The notes under the pieces were generated by a model. It was not told the DNA's origin, did not search any database, and was given only the letters and a program-made list of their open reading frames with translations. The position numbers and the translations under genes are program-made. DNA of 64,000 nt from Aquatica leii (Eukaryota; Arthropoda; Insecta; Coleoptera; Lampyridae): assembly GCA_035610365.1 (NCBI GenBank), contig CM069433.1, positions 82,513,236-82,577,235 of the forward strand, read 5' to 3'. Of the stretch, positions 45,156 through 57,100 are shown piece by piece (the first letter of the stretch is position 1; every line of letters begins with the position of its first letter).

Positions 45156-46971
45156 TGTAACCTGCGTTTGAATTTCGTTGTAAAAGTCACCGTAAGTTTT
45201 TTTTGTGTGTTTCGATTGATTATTTTAGTATTAGCATCGAGAACGTTTTGTTTGTTGTTTGTGTGGTTTGAGTTTAATGATATTTCAAGTTGTTTTCAAT
45301 CATTATTGAAATTTTCTTTTAAATGCATACAGATCCGTAATTTTGAGTTTAATTTAATACTTTATTTGGTTATCTTCGTAGAATACCAATTCAATATAAT
45401 TTACGACTTCCTTTGTGGAATGTAAGTTGATACATTTTTCTTGTTTAGTCTGAATCATATTAGATTAAGCGCGATAATGAGACACCTGCATTTAGGCAAG
45501 CTAAGGGTTTCTATGGGAAATATTTCGGTCAGATGTCGACGCAATGGAAATTCACGTGGCTAATTATAATTGCCGTCTTTGTTTTTCTCGTTTGATTCAA
45601 TGTTCTTTCTTTTACGTAGATGTTACCGCGCAAGCGAAGAGAATTTGGTGGGGAACACGAGTTGTTAAATATGAGAGGTTTTGATTTTTGGGGATGAGGA
45701 ATCTACAATCGATCGTCGGTGGCAATTTTAAATTACCGGTTACCGGTTGGTAAGGGTACGTTTCGTTATGCCCTACCGCGGGAGATAAAAGAAAATTGGT
45801 ACCGTGAAAATGTAGTGTAGTGATGGAAAAGTTTGATTTTTATCTTCTTTTCAATTTTCGTAATTTACGGATTATGCAAATTTCACGGTGTCCATAATTA
45901 TAACGCAAGTTTCAAGTTGGATATTCAATCGTTGGGTTGTACTGTGTCCAATCTTCGCATTTGTGCGGATTATGTTAAGCGTTAACCAAGAAATTCTTCC
46001 GCCGGCATAGAAAGTATTTGGAGTACCTTTTCGTTTGGCCATTCCGGACCATCTAACCATAAGTACGTTCCTGCAGTTACGACGAATTCAAGGTATTTAT
46101 GTTGCACCATTTATTTAATCGAGAAGATATTATTTACGTTTACGCGATCAAGTGTTAAAGCTTTGAATTTTCAATTAAAAATTACAAGTGTTTCGAAGTT
46201 ATCGTTAATGTAACTAATTAATGACCGGATTTTACGGTACTGTTTTATTCCAAGTTTAAAATTTATTAAACGGGACCGAATTATCGATTCGAATTTTATA
46301 TTTATATGTTAGTTTTATAAGTTTATTTCATTTTGTTTTTAAATTATATCGACACACACACGGCCGTGATCATAGAGGTGTTTAAGATTGATTAATATCG
46401 TATTGTTTATTTCTTTAAAATTCTGTATTGTGTATTTTATTATTTTGTTTGTGTATTTTAGTCCATTAACTGTAAATTTGTTTTGATCAAACGTGCATTC
46501 ACGTAATTTTTCTATTATTTTCCCACTGTTTTGTGTGATTAATTTTGTCAACTTCAATTCAATTATTTTATTTTATTATTTTATTCATTTTGTTTTATTT
46601 TGTTCAAATAAATGTTAAATTATTAAATTGTAAAGAGCTTTTAATTCCGTCGGCCTCCGCGTGTGTAACTTTATTAGTTTATTTTAGATTTTAGCAAATG
46701 CACCCTCTAAGGTAAGTCCATTGGGGGTGCATACTACAGAAGCGGACTTATGGTTGGCAAGGGTCATTAGTCCATTAAGCTTTACCCCTTCCTGGCGCCC
46801 TTTGATTTCGACATTATTATTTATCGATTTTGTGTTTTCGACAAGTCAATCCATTTCGATCACGAAACTTTTAAATAAAACCCACCCCATCCCATTGAGC
46901 TAGTGGCACAACCCCCCGTTTATGTTACTACATTGCAGGCAGTGACTTTGTGTTAATTTTGGATTGTAACA
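45156..46971 (+). repeat. gypsy 3' LTR
   Basis: 1,816 bp, a near-perfect copy of the 5' LTR, followed by target duplication attt. Confidence 0.95.
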
Positions 46972-46975
46972 ATTT

Positions 46976-49900
46976 ATGTTAATATGTTATTTAAAAGCGA
47001 TCGCGTATAGCGTCACATATACATATACAATTATGTTTAATACTGGTGAGCTGGCAGATTAAAAAAATTTCCTCTTTCAGTGTTTTAACTGATCTGTGAC
47101 AAACAACATATTCTATATGTCTACAACTAAAACATTATCAAACTGTGCTTAGTAAATATTAATGTAAACTTTTTGATTGTTTCTGAATCTGTCGATGTTA
47201 CAGATTGTTGGTACACCAAAAGTTCTGTTGGCAGTAGCACTCGTAGCAGTGAAGTCATTGTCCTTCCATTTCTATCCTTGATTGTATTCCATCGTCACTT
47301 CTAAAGCTATACACTGTGTCCAAGATAAGAATTTCGGAAACGGTAAGTTATAGAGTTTCGGTTAAATGGGAGAAAAGTAGAGCATTTTGGAGTTCCGTAA
47401 AAAGGCATTTTTAAAATGACGAAATTCCGAACCGTTCCGAAGTTATGCGACAAAAAGCGAATTTTCACAATTTTGTTTTTTTTGACAAATTAGTACTTTG
47501 TGATTGATGTTAATTAAAAAGTAAGAAAATCTTCTACAGGTACTTTTAACGTTCTTTAACATGGCATGTAGCAAATTGGAATCCGACGTTTCGTTTTCGA
47601 GTAACCATCACCAACTTTGTTTTTTCAAACATGGTGCTGACTTTTTTATCATAATATTATATCTTTTTATTTTGCCTTCAAGCTTGTATCATACTTTATG
47701 GTTTAATTGTGATTTTTAAACTTATTTTACGATTATCGGAGAATATGTAAATATGAGTCTGTATCCCTCATAATAAAATTTAAACCGAATTCTATTCTCC
47801 TTAGGTACCTATATTTATGAGCATTATTATTGACCTAACCTAACAAAATGAACTTTGTATATAGCAACTTAATTAAACCACAGTAATTTAACTACGCCTC
47901 ATGCGATAACATTATTTTGTGTTTATATTAATTTTTAGTGTCGCCAAATTGCTGGAAGAAGAAATCACTTCTTAGAAAAATTTACTTTTATTCGTTGTGT
48001 AAACTACCTTGAGATGATCAACAAAGAGATGGCGTTTTTTGAGAAAGAGAATCCAAAATTGGAATAGTTTTATGTGAAGTAAATATTACCTTCGTAAGCA
48101 TTAAAACAAAATTAATATGAGAGAAAACGTCAGTTGAATTTTCATTTTTCAGTCAGATACATTCGCGAGTGTTAGAAGTCGGGCAAAACCGTGGGATATC
48201 CACTAAATTCTACAGCATATTCTGTAAATGGAAATATTGTATTTCATGCGTGTGTTTCTGGATATACCAAATGTAGAATAGATTTTAGAACATAGGGAAT
48301 TTACATACTATACGTAAAACTAATATTCCCAAATGTTGGGTTTCGTAATTATTTTATACGTAGAAATTAAAAATATTCTTTATAAAAACTTTTGCTTTTT
48401 AAAATATTTTAGCAAACACAGTTAGATAAGACTTTAGAGTTACATAGTATTTAGAACATTCAAATATCTGTCAAAAAAAAATTTTAAGCATTTGATGCGT
48501 AAAATTAATACGATCGTGTCTCCGTTGCTTTTTTTCTTCCTGTCTTAGCTACGATTTTGTTACTATGTTTTGTTGGCATCCTTATCAAAAGTATTTACTA
48601 AGTACGACTATTATTTATTTGGTAACTGTCAGTTACAATCCATCTTTTTCATCAATCATTTTATATACAAGATTTCTAAAAAAAATTAATTAATTTAAAT
48701 AGGTAAAAAATGATAAAAAAACGATTACGGTTTTTCAAGAATCATTAAATTAGAAATAAAAAAATTATTCTCTTAGTAATACCAACCGTAGACAGATTGG
48801 ATACATAAAGATTCTCTGTATATGCAATTATTTGCAATGTACATCTATTCAACATTTTTCTCAAGTAACAAGAATTTCTAGAAAACGGCAAGTAATGTTA
48901 AAAAAAAAGAAATATGAAAACAATGTAACAGGTCAATAAAACCAAATCATTTAAAAATCAAGAAAAACGAAATTTTGTATAATTTCAGAAATATTTATAA
49001 TTTTGAAAAATATTTTAAATGCAAACAATAATATATGTTTACATAGTAATTTGGTTCATATCAGATTTCAAACTAAAACCACGTACAAACAAAACGTTTC
49101 CAACGATAGTGTTAATTTGTTCCAAAGTCACAACTGGGCGCTGTCAAACAAAGGATTTATTGACGTTTATTTAATTAATGGCCCGCCTTTATACAAAATT
49201 TAACTGACTGCGGTCTTGCCAATTTCCGTGTAAGTATGAACTTTACAAATGTTTTTTAAGAACTATTTAATGGAAACATAATTTAACATCTAGGTAATTG
49301 ATTTAAGATAAACTGAAACATATTTGCTTAAGCTCGTAAAAACACGTAGAATAACAGAAACCTATTTTTCGAATTACTCATTATTCGTTAATAATTCCAT
49401 TGACACGTTAATTTGGATAAACACTTATTCTAGTTCTCAGAAACAAAATGTATTAGTTGTTACAACTTTTTGTCCGAAATTACATTTTTTTAGGTTTAAT
49501 TACATTCAAAAACTAGTTTTTTTCTATAAAGAAAAAAAGAATTTCAAGAATAATCCAAGATTTTCGTACCAATATATAAGATAAACATACAAAGAATATT
49601 GAAATAGATGAAATGAGACAAAATTGAAAAATTATTTCAGTAACCTCTACAAACTCAGTAGATAAGACAAAAGAAACAACAAAACAACTAAAAGAATTCC
49701 AGAAATTGAAGAAGTCGAAGAACATATATCGATGATGAAAAACAAAAAGAAAAAGAGAGTGACAACAAGCATTCGAAAGATTCATTGGAACGAAACTAAT
49801 AGAAGATAAAAAAAAACTCTATGTCAGAACATTATTTAAGAAACAAATCAGAAGTGAACAATTAACAAAACATCAGTCCAAATACAAGCATTTAAAAATA

Positions 49901-50400
49901 TTTAACATAATAGAACAAAGATCAACATACAAAGAATTAGAAACAAATCAATGAGCAAAAAAATTTATACCCTGTAGTAGAAATCGAAAAAAGAGGTTTC
50001 GAAAAAAACATAAAAACTATAAATTCAAACACGTAAAGACATTGAACTACTTGGGTGCGCTGATGCACAAAATAAATTAAAAATCGCATGTAAAACACAG
50101 AGTAGAAGTGTATACAGCGATGTAAGCAAACAAAAAATACTAAAAAGCAAGAAGCTGAGTACAAATAAAAAAGTACACATGTACAAAACAATTATAGTCC
50201 AACTGCGATAGAAACAACGATCTTAATAAAGAAAGAAAAAAACATATGAGGAAGGCGAGTTATAAGCATTATCATGAGACTACTGATAAAGAGGTTGCAG
50301 TAAAAACCCAAAATTAATAACAGTTAGAAGCGACAAGATCCGAATGAAGATGAATATAAAAAAACAATGTATGATGACGTTGAACAGAAACAGTACTGTC
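46976..50400. other. AT-rich stretch without recognised genes
   Basis: No known coding motif. The frames at 49,003-50,191 on both strands lie in A/T- or A-rich DNA with lysine/phenylalanine-type composition and look like chance. Confidence 0.45.
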
Positions 50401-50911
50401 CAACGGAGCAAGATTGATAACTTTTTTCTTTTTTATCGGCCATTTATTTATCTTTAAAGCAATTCCAAACGTGTTTATGTCTGTCTAAAGTCTAATTTCT
50501 CCACTAACACACTAACCCATTAACTTATTTTAAAATGAATAAAATAACAAAAACATTTAACAAATAAGATGTTATCAATCTTACACAAGCTTTGGGGCGA
50601 GTTTGACAGGTAGTTGGAAATTGCATAAAACTACATACCCAGTCACATGTGTAATCAATCTAGACCCTAGCGCATTTAGTCAGGCAGAAAAAAACTATCA
50701 ATTTAGCAACTCTGGGGCGAAATTGATAACTGCATAAGAAAGCAAAGATATTGAAACTAAGCCCAAAAAAAGATATTTGGTTTATTTATATACACATCAA
50801 TACATTTTAAAAATACGTATTTAGTAAATTTATTGCCATTTTGCTGAATTTCTGATTTTGGTAAGATGACTACAATATCCTGACGGGTGACATCAAAAAC
50901 GTCCTTCTCAT

Positions 50912-51247
50912 CTACTTTGTAGACTTTTTTAATGGGTTCATACTTTTTAGTCCTATCATTCTAAATTCTCCATAAGGTAGTTTTTGTTGCACAATTGCGA
51001 CATACCGGTAAATTATAGTATTCCTCTTGCCTACTTTAAGCTTAACTAGAACAAACATTCCGCATTCTAACTTTTGCGTATTAACATCTTCATATTCTAC
51101 TTCCTCCGCTTCTCTACTGTCAAATATTTCATCATCAACCTTCTCGCTTTCATTGTCAATTTCTGTTTCTAATAAATCTTCATCTTCATCACTACTATCT
51201 CTAGCTACACTTTTACCTGGGACTACTTGTAATCGTTTTTTCTTCAA
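50912..51247 (-). pseudogene. pogo-like transposase C-terminal tail
   Basis: 111 codons: a basic start KKKRLQVVPGKS, an acidic serine-rich stretch (DSSDEDEDLLE), then CGMFVLVKLKVGKRNTIIYR, a beta-rich C-terminal domain found after the catalytic domain in jerky/Tigger-like insect transposases. It is separated from the catalytic part by a frame change near 51,250-51,300. Confidence 0.65.
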
Positions 51248-51298
51248 AGGTACAATTCGAATTAGAGTTGCACTGTACCTTTTTTTCCTTCAAATAGG

Positions 51299-52395
51299 TT
51301 AACAATGAATCGTTTTTCCATTGGTTAACCTTATTAAAACGTTGTTTGGTTCTAACGGATAAATTCCGCATGCCGAAAAATCACTGATTATATCCCTCTT
51401 GATAGATCGTCTTTCTTTGCTTTTTTCGAAGTCGTCCATCTCCAGCAGAGCCTGAGTTAATAGACTTGGAAAATCTTCTTTCCTGAGAGTCAAGGAATTT
51501 TTATTCTCCATTTTATATTGCAATAAAATTTTCCGCCATGCGGTCTTAAGTGGCCTAAAACATGAAACATCGAGCGGCCGTGTCAAATGTGTAGAATTTT
51601 TCGATAGAAAGAGAAATGCAATATTGTTTTGACGACACAGATCAATCACATCATCAGTGAGGTGTACTGCTAAATTATCCCCAATGATAATCCTTTTCCC
51701 GAGCAGTCTAGTTTCAAGGGGCAAAAATGTTGAAGAAAAAAAATCTGCGAAGATTGATGCATCCATCTAACCACTTTTTGTTCTGTTATATCTAGTGCCA
51801 AAAGAACAATGCCGATCTGAGCAACACGGACTTCCTTTTGGACCCTTTTTAATCCACGGATCCCAGATGTTATCCGCCTTGTAAATAATATGAGGCATAA
51901 GTTTATCCCAGATACCGAACCACAAACCATAACACTTGAACTTTTACTGTAATTGATGTTTTCCGGATATTTCATTCCTCTTCTACAGAAAATTTGCCTT
52001 TTCCCCGGTTCGTCTGCCAAATTTGTCTCGTCATAGATAAAAGTTTCCGGCGGTATATTCTTAATTGACTCGGAAAGGTTTATAAAATATTCCTTAATTC
52101 TATCTGCAGATACAGCAGCTCGAACCTTTTTTATATTTGTAGGCAGTCTCTTAGTTACATCCGGATTGTCTCTTTTCAAAAGCGATTCTAACCAATCGGT
52201 TCCTGGCATATTATTTTTAAATTTGTTAATCTACACTCCGCGACGATCCAAAAAATGTTTAGTAATCATTTGAAGGTCCTGTATAGTGATTGGCATGTCC
52301 CAATCACTATAGATGGTAGCTGCATTTATAATCGTTTTTTCATTTATTGTGAAAACGGGTTGTCCTCCAGTTTTTTTATGATGTAAACCAGTGGC
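51299..52395 (-). pseudogene. pogo-like transposase, DDE_1 catalytic domain
   Basis: Two overlapping minus-strand frames together give most of the protein. The upstream frame has GGQPVFTINEKTI, an in-frame TAG near 52,237, then MPGTDWLESLLKR, and FIYDETNLADEPGKRQIFCR with the first catalytic Asp and MKYPENINYSKSSSVMVCGS. The frame then changes near 51,720-51,770. The second frame has RIIIGDNLAVHLTDDVIDLC with the second Asp, and LSKNSTHLTRPLDVSCFRPL with the third acidic position. Such proteins cut and paste their own element at TA sites. The stop and frame change make it inactive. The upstream end abuts cagtggcggct near 52,393, suggesting a further insertion. Confidence 0.88.
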
Positions 52396-52399
52396 GGCT

Positions 52400-53750
52400 T
52401 TATTTGGTCAATGACCCTCCAAAAAAATAAGAAAGGTATTTTATTTACTTTAAAATTACAAAAAAATTGCGTTTAAATCAAATTATTAGCGTTTGAATTT
52501 CATGCGCTTAAATAATTGTCAATTTAAACGCAACGAATACGAAAACTTGCGAATTTACCCGAGGCTGACACAAACTTGTGCCCAAACTATGCTCGCATGT
52601 ATACTTGCATGTATATTACATTAAAGCCGAATCGTAAATTATAGTTATTGTAGTCAAAGAGTGAGACACACAGAATACAATTTTATGCAAGTTAGGAAAA
52701 GAGATAAGTAAATGTTTAAATGCTTTCGTTCGGTCTACAGCTCGACCGCCTACGTAATGTAATGCTTACTTCACTTACGTCATTTATCATTACGTTCGCA
52801 GCACGTGTGTACAAAATAAAGATGCTGAAATGCATATTTCTCATCACATTTAATAAACTTTACAGTGATTTTTTTAGTTGATCGATAATATTAATTTGTA
52901 AGGGACGACCTTATCGTTTTTGTTTCATAATGACGGTGGTACAAGACATAAAATATAATAGCTAATAATAGTTTACACGTTTAGAATTTAAATTTAATGC
53001 TCGTTCTCAGCCTTTACTTTAAAATCGACAGACAGATCAACAGTAAACATATAAAAATAAAGAAGTTTTATTAATCACATGAAAAATTGTATGAATAGTG
53101 TGTGCATGAATGTTTGGTAGCGTTTTGCAGAAAGTCATTTAAATACCACAATGGAAATGTTTGTAAAAATAGATAGATATATTAAATAAAACAATTGATT
53201 GATTTTACCTATGACTACAGTGGAAAGAGAGCAATGGGGCTCTACGTTGAAAAGAATTAAAACATTTCTATGCTAAGCACTGAAAAATTTTCGTTTAAAA
53301 ACACTATAAATTTTAATGAGCTTGTTATTGATTATATTTTGGTAAAGATAGACGAATATCTTAAATATAAATCGTGTTACTATAAACATGTTTTTTTTTA
53401 GAGTTTTTGCGATAATTGTTTCTTTAAATGACCCTCTTGTATGATTAACCACCAGACTCAATCATAGTCGCCCCGTATAAAAAAACATGGCTGTCATCAG
53501 CTTCTATAAAACATAGTACTTTCTATAAATTAAAGTAAAAATAGTAAGACAATATGCAATACTTTATCGAGAATTAATTCTTGCACTGAGAAGAAACCAA
53601 TTCACAATCCACCTAGTTTTAACACACAAAAAAAAACAGAAAAACGAAACACTTTTTTCAAAACCATTCATACATAAATAAGTACTATCACAATGCGGAT
53701 CTTTAAAGATTACCAATAGCACAAAATTTGAATTAAATAAAAAGATTTAT
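52400..53750. other. AT-rich stretch upstream of the pogo transposase
   Basis: No coding sequence recognised. The phrase atgaccctc occurs near 52,409 and near 53,430 but I could not establish element ends from it. Confidence 0.4.
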
Positions 53751-53965
53751 GTGATTATCAATCTCGCCCCTTAAAATCAACCTCGCCATAGAAACTTCCA
53801 AAGAACAGCGAAGCAACAAGAGTTAAGGAAACAATGATAGAAACAGAACTAAAAAATATACAATAACATGATAAATAAATTTGTAAACTGGGAACCAGGG
53901 AACAGTGATAGCTGTAGAGCAACCCCGTGATACATATACACGAATAACCACTATATAAGCTTTAA

Positions 53966-54183
53966 CACTAGAACCGCCGAAGAGGTCAATTTGGCCCTTC
54001 GTGAACTTTACAACGTTCTAACTTTGTGTTTCTATAAACTTAACCATTTTAGTAGTATTAGATTTTTGGAATAGATACATTTTTTAAAATAAAGCTTATT
54101 CCGACTTTTACCTATAAATTATAGAATGGGTCAATTTAACAAGTGGCGCTTTAAGGGTTTTACAATCAGTGGCGGTTCTAGTG
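53966..54183. mobile_element. 218-bp MITE with TTAA duplication (piggyBac-like)
   Basis: cactagaaccgcc at the left (53,966-53,978) and its exact complement ggcggttctagtg at the right (54,171-54,183) are each flanked by TTAA (53,962-53,965 and 54,184-54,187). TTAA targets and short inverted ends are characteristic of piggyBac-related MITEs. The interior has two ggtcaattt strings. No coding capacity. Confidence 0.8.
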
Positions 54184-54189
54184 TTAAAG

Positions 54190-57100
54190 GCCAATACCTA
54201 TAATAAAATACTTAAAAACTTTTAACAAATCATATACGATCATAGAACAAAAGTAGTAATTAGTACAAACATATTCATACAAAAATTATGATAGTGGCAA
54301 AAGGAATTACTTTTATGATTTGTCTCGTTTTCGGCATCACAAAAGTATTACTGAACTGTAATTTAGACCATAGTGAAACGAATAAACATATTATGACGAC
54401 GTGTTTGTTAATTATAGCTGTGATGCTTGTAAACGAATTTATTAAAATATGGTTATATTATGCTACTTTTTCAACTACATACATATATATACGAATATGT
54501 AGTCTTTCGTCATCAAAGGAAATGACACTTGGTTACTATGTTACATTCAATTTCAAAAACGGTTGATAGTAACATGGCAATACAACAGTAATTGCGTTAT
54601 TTTTATTTTATACCACGTTTTATAATTAACAGAAGATCCTTTTACTCTCTGCAAACAACCTTTTCATACTTACAATAAAATAATAATAAAATTTACTTAT
54701 CCCTGCCGGAATTTGATTAAAAACAAAGCTATCGTTCTAGGGTTAAGTGTACACTGTATATACACTTTCATAACACCCTTATTAAGCAAACCCAAATACA
54801 GGGAGCATTTTTATGGTATATCAGAATATAGATAACAACTTCATAGTTTCCTACATGTGAATATAGATATACTTACATACTCCTCAGTGTTATTATATGC
54901 ACTTAAAATAAAAAATTAATTTTTAAATATATGCCAAAAGCAATCAAAACATAAAGAAAAAAAGAAAGTGTTCATTAAACTAATGTACTCCTAAATAAAT
55001 CGTTGCCAGATATAAACTAAGAAGAATTTACAAGAACAAAGATACAATTTGGTCTAACGGTATTTGGAAAATATTTTTGTCTCGGTTCAAAGTGTTGCTT
55101 TTAAAATAATCTCACACAAACATATTGGTTTTAATTTTTAATAATCATCTTAGGTAATTACAAAGAATATAAATTAATTGTAAAAGTGGCCATCGAAAGA
55201 ATTGTGTATAAAATTAATTTAAATGTCACCCTCTCGTCTAATTCTACTTAAGCGTGTGAATTAACGTTATTATTTGTGTTGCTTATTTATTATTTAACGG
55301 CACACTTATCATAAAAATAATTTAAAACCTACGTATACCGTGAAGTGTTGCAGGTTGATGGCCCGACGTCGTGTTAGTAAAAACAAAATTGATGAATGTG
55401 TACGAAAAAGAAAGAATTAAAAATTGCTTATCTATAACGTTTAACTACGTGAAATACATTCGTTATGATGGAAGCCTAGGGTTGTTTTCCGACACTAAAC
55501 CGCTTGTTACTGGGTAGCATTCACGAACCACGTTCCGTCAGCCACCCCTATTCTTTATGCTTCGTTGATCTTGCACGCAAAATTATGAATGCAGCAGAAA
55601 ACGGCCCTATTACCCTATCTCAGCGGTACCACCTCACAAATATAACCAAGTGGGACGTTTAATTATAAGTGAGTCATTTCTTTTTCTCTCGTATTATCCT
55701 ACAAAATAGCTAAAAGTGTCAAAACTGATTTTTCTTTACGATTATTACTCTACACCTAGAGCTTCCGTGTCTTCAAACTTTTTAGTTTACTCTTCCCTAC
55801 AGCTTTTTCAGAATTAACGAAATGCGTTTGAGTCTTGCTACATGAATCTCTAAGATTAGCCACTATCCAGATATAATTCAAAATACTATATAAATTCATA
55901 TAAAGTAACTGTTAAATTTATTGTCGTCGTTATTTTTAAAAAGATATGACTACGCAAATTCAAATTTCTTTAATTTCTTTTTACTTTACGTTTTATTATC
56001 TTCCAGTTTACGAAAACGGAGTACTCAAATACTTTAGTTTAATTATCGTTTGTTTAGCTTAATTGCATTTAAGTTTGCTCGAAAACCTCCTTTTAAACAA
56101 TTCGAAATACTAAAATAGCTTAAATAAACGAAATAAGAGTTTCCTTGGCAGTTTTTAGTTACAGAAACTATTGATGCAGCAATAAAAACTGTTTTTAAAG
56201 AAGAAAACTACAATTATTTGCAGATTCGTTGGCATATGTTCAAGTTTTACCAATAGCCTCATAGAAAACTTTCATAAGAATTTGTGAAAACGCTAACACA
56301 GCTGTTCTTTGTGCAACGGAAAGATAATCTTCTACTAAATTATAGTTATTTACGTTAACGACTAGATAAAAGTTCTATTACAGACTCACTAAATTGCTAC
56401 CTCTAAACACCCCTCGACTTCTTTTGTTTTATCCTGACTTTTATCTCGTGAACGTTTGCTTCAATTGAAAATTCTTTACTCGAGAATATATCTGACACCT
56501 AATACGTATTGTACAGAAAATTGAAGTTGTAGATAAATTTCACGATTTTTTTTTGTTATATAAATACGATCCCTATATTGCATTTATTTTCCTATTTAGA
56601 TTTATTTATTTATAAAATGTTTTCCATTTTAGTGTATTGTAATTAATTATGAGTGACTACAATTATTATATTACTTTGTAACACACATATTAATTACACA
56701 AAAATTATATAGTAATTATATTTTTATTTGTCTACATCTACAGTAAGGTAAATTAATTGTTATTACAAGTAGTACTTATAAATAATTGAAAATATCCATA
56801 AAATAATAAAGAATTATTCTAAGTGTCTAGATTGTTCATGATTGCATGTAATAAATTTTGTTATTTTATAAAAGTGATTGGAAATTGTGCAGATAAAAAT
56901 TACGTTGGGTTTCTTAACACGATTTCATTTGTATAAAATGCCAGCCGTTATAGTTTCATTACAGTTCATTTGAAATTTAATCATTAAAAACTAAATAAAA
57001 AAATTGTCGATATAAAAATTTTTCCCATGCGTTGTTGTACGTGTATTTTTTAAGCTAATGTTACCCTAGAGTAAAGCCCTTTTAGCAGAATAGAACTAGC

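Larger units (their letters stand above)
37066..46971 (+). mobile_element. Complete Ty3/gypsy LTR retrotransposon, 9,906 bp
   Basis: Long LTRs of 1,823 and 1,816 bp start TGTAAC and end GTAACA. The 4-bp duplication attt flanks the element (37,062-37,065 and 46,972-46,975). Inside are gag and, in the order that defines gypsy, protease, reverse transcriptase, RNase H and integrase. The LTRs differ by eye at two substitutions (near 37,696-37,700) and four length differences in homopolymers, so insertion is recent. Coding breaks are single-base. About 1.5 kb lies between the end of pol and the 3' LTR, with no envelope gene that I can recognise. Confidence 0.97.
50404..53791 (-). mobile_element. 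pogo-superfamily DNA transposon, degenerate; limits approximate
   Basis: A minus-strand pogo-type transposase (50,850-52,395) is bracketed by copies of a motif like ggggcgagattgataa: near 50,404 (ggagcaagattgataac), 50,594 (ggggcgagtttgaca) and 50,712 (ggggcgaaattgataac) on the left. On the right it is inverted near 53,757 (ttatcaatctcgcccc) and 53,775 (aatcaacctcgcc). These are plausible terminal or subterminal transposase-binding repeats. Exact ends and a TA duplication are not established. The sequence upstream of the transposase (52,395-53,750) shows no HTH domain and may contain another insertion. Confidence 0.55.

Noticed and set aside
38638..46903. Identical 60-72-codon frames occurring twice
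   Set aside because: They lie in the two LTRs and are duplicated because the LTRs are copies.
49324..50191. Frames of 84-90 codons rich in Lys, Asn or Phe
   Set aside because: Composition follows the A-rich DNA and no motif is present.
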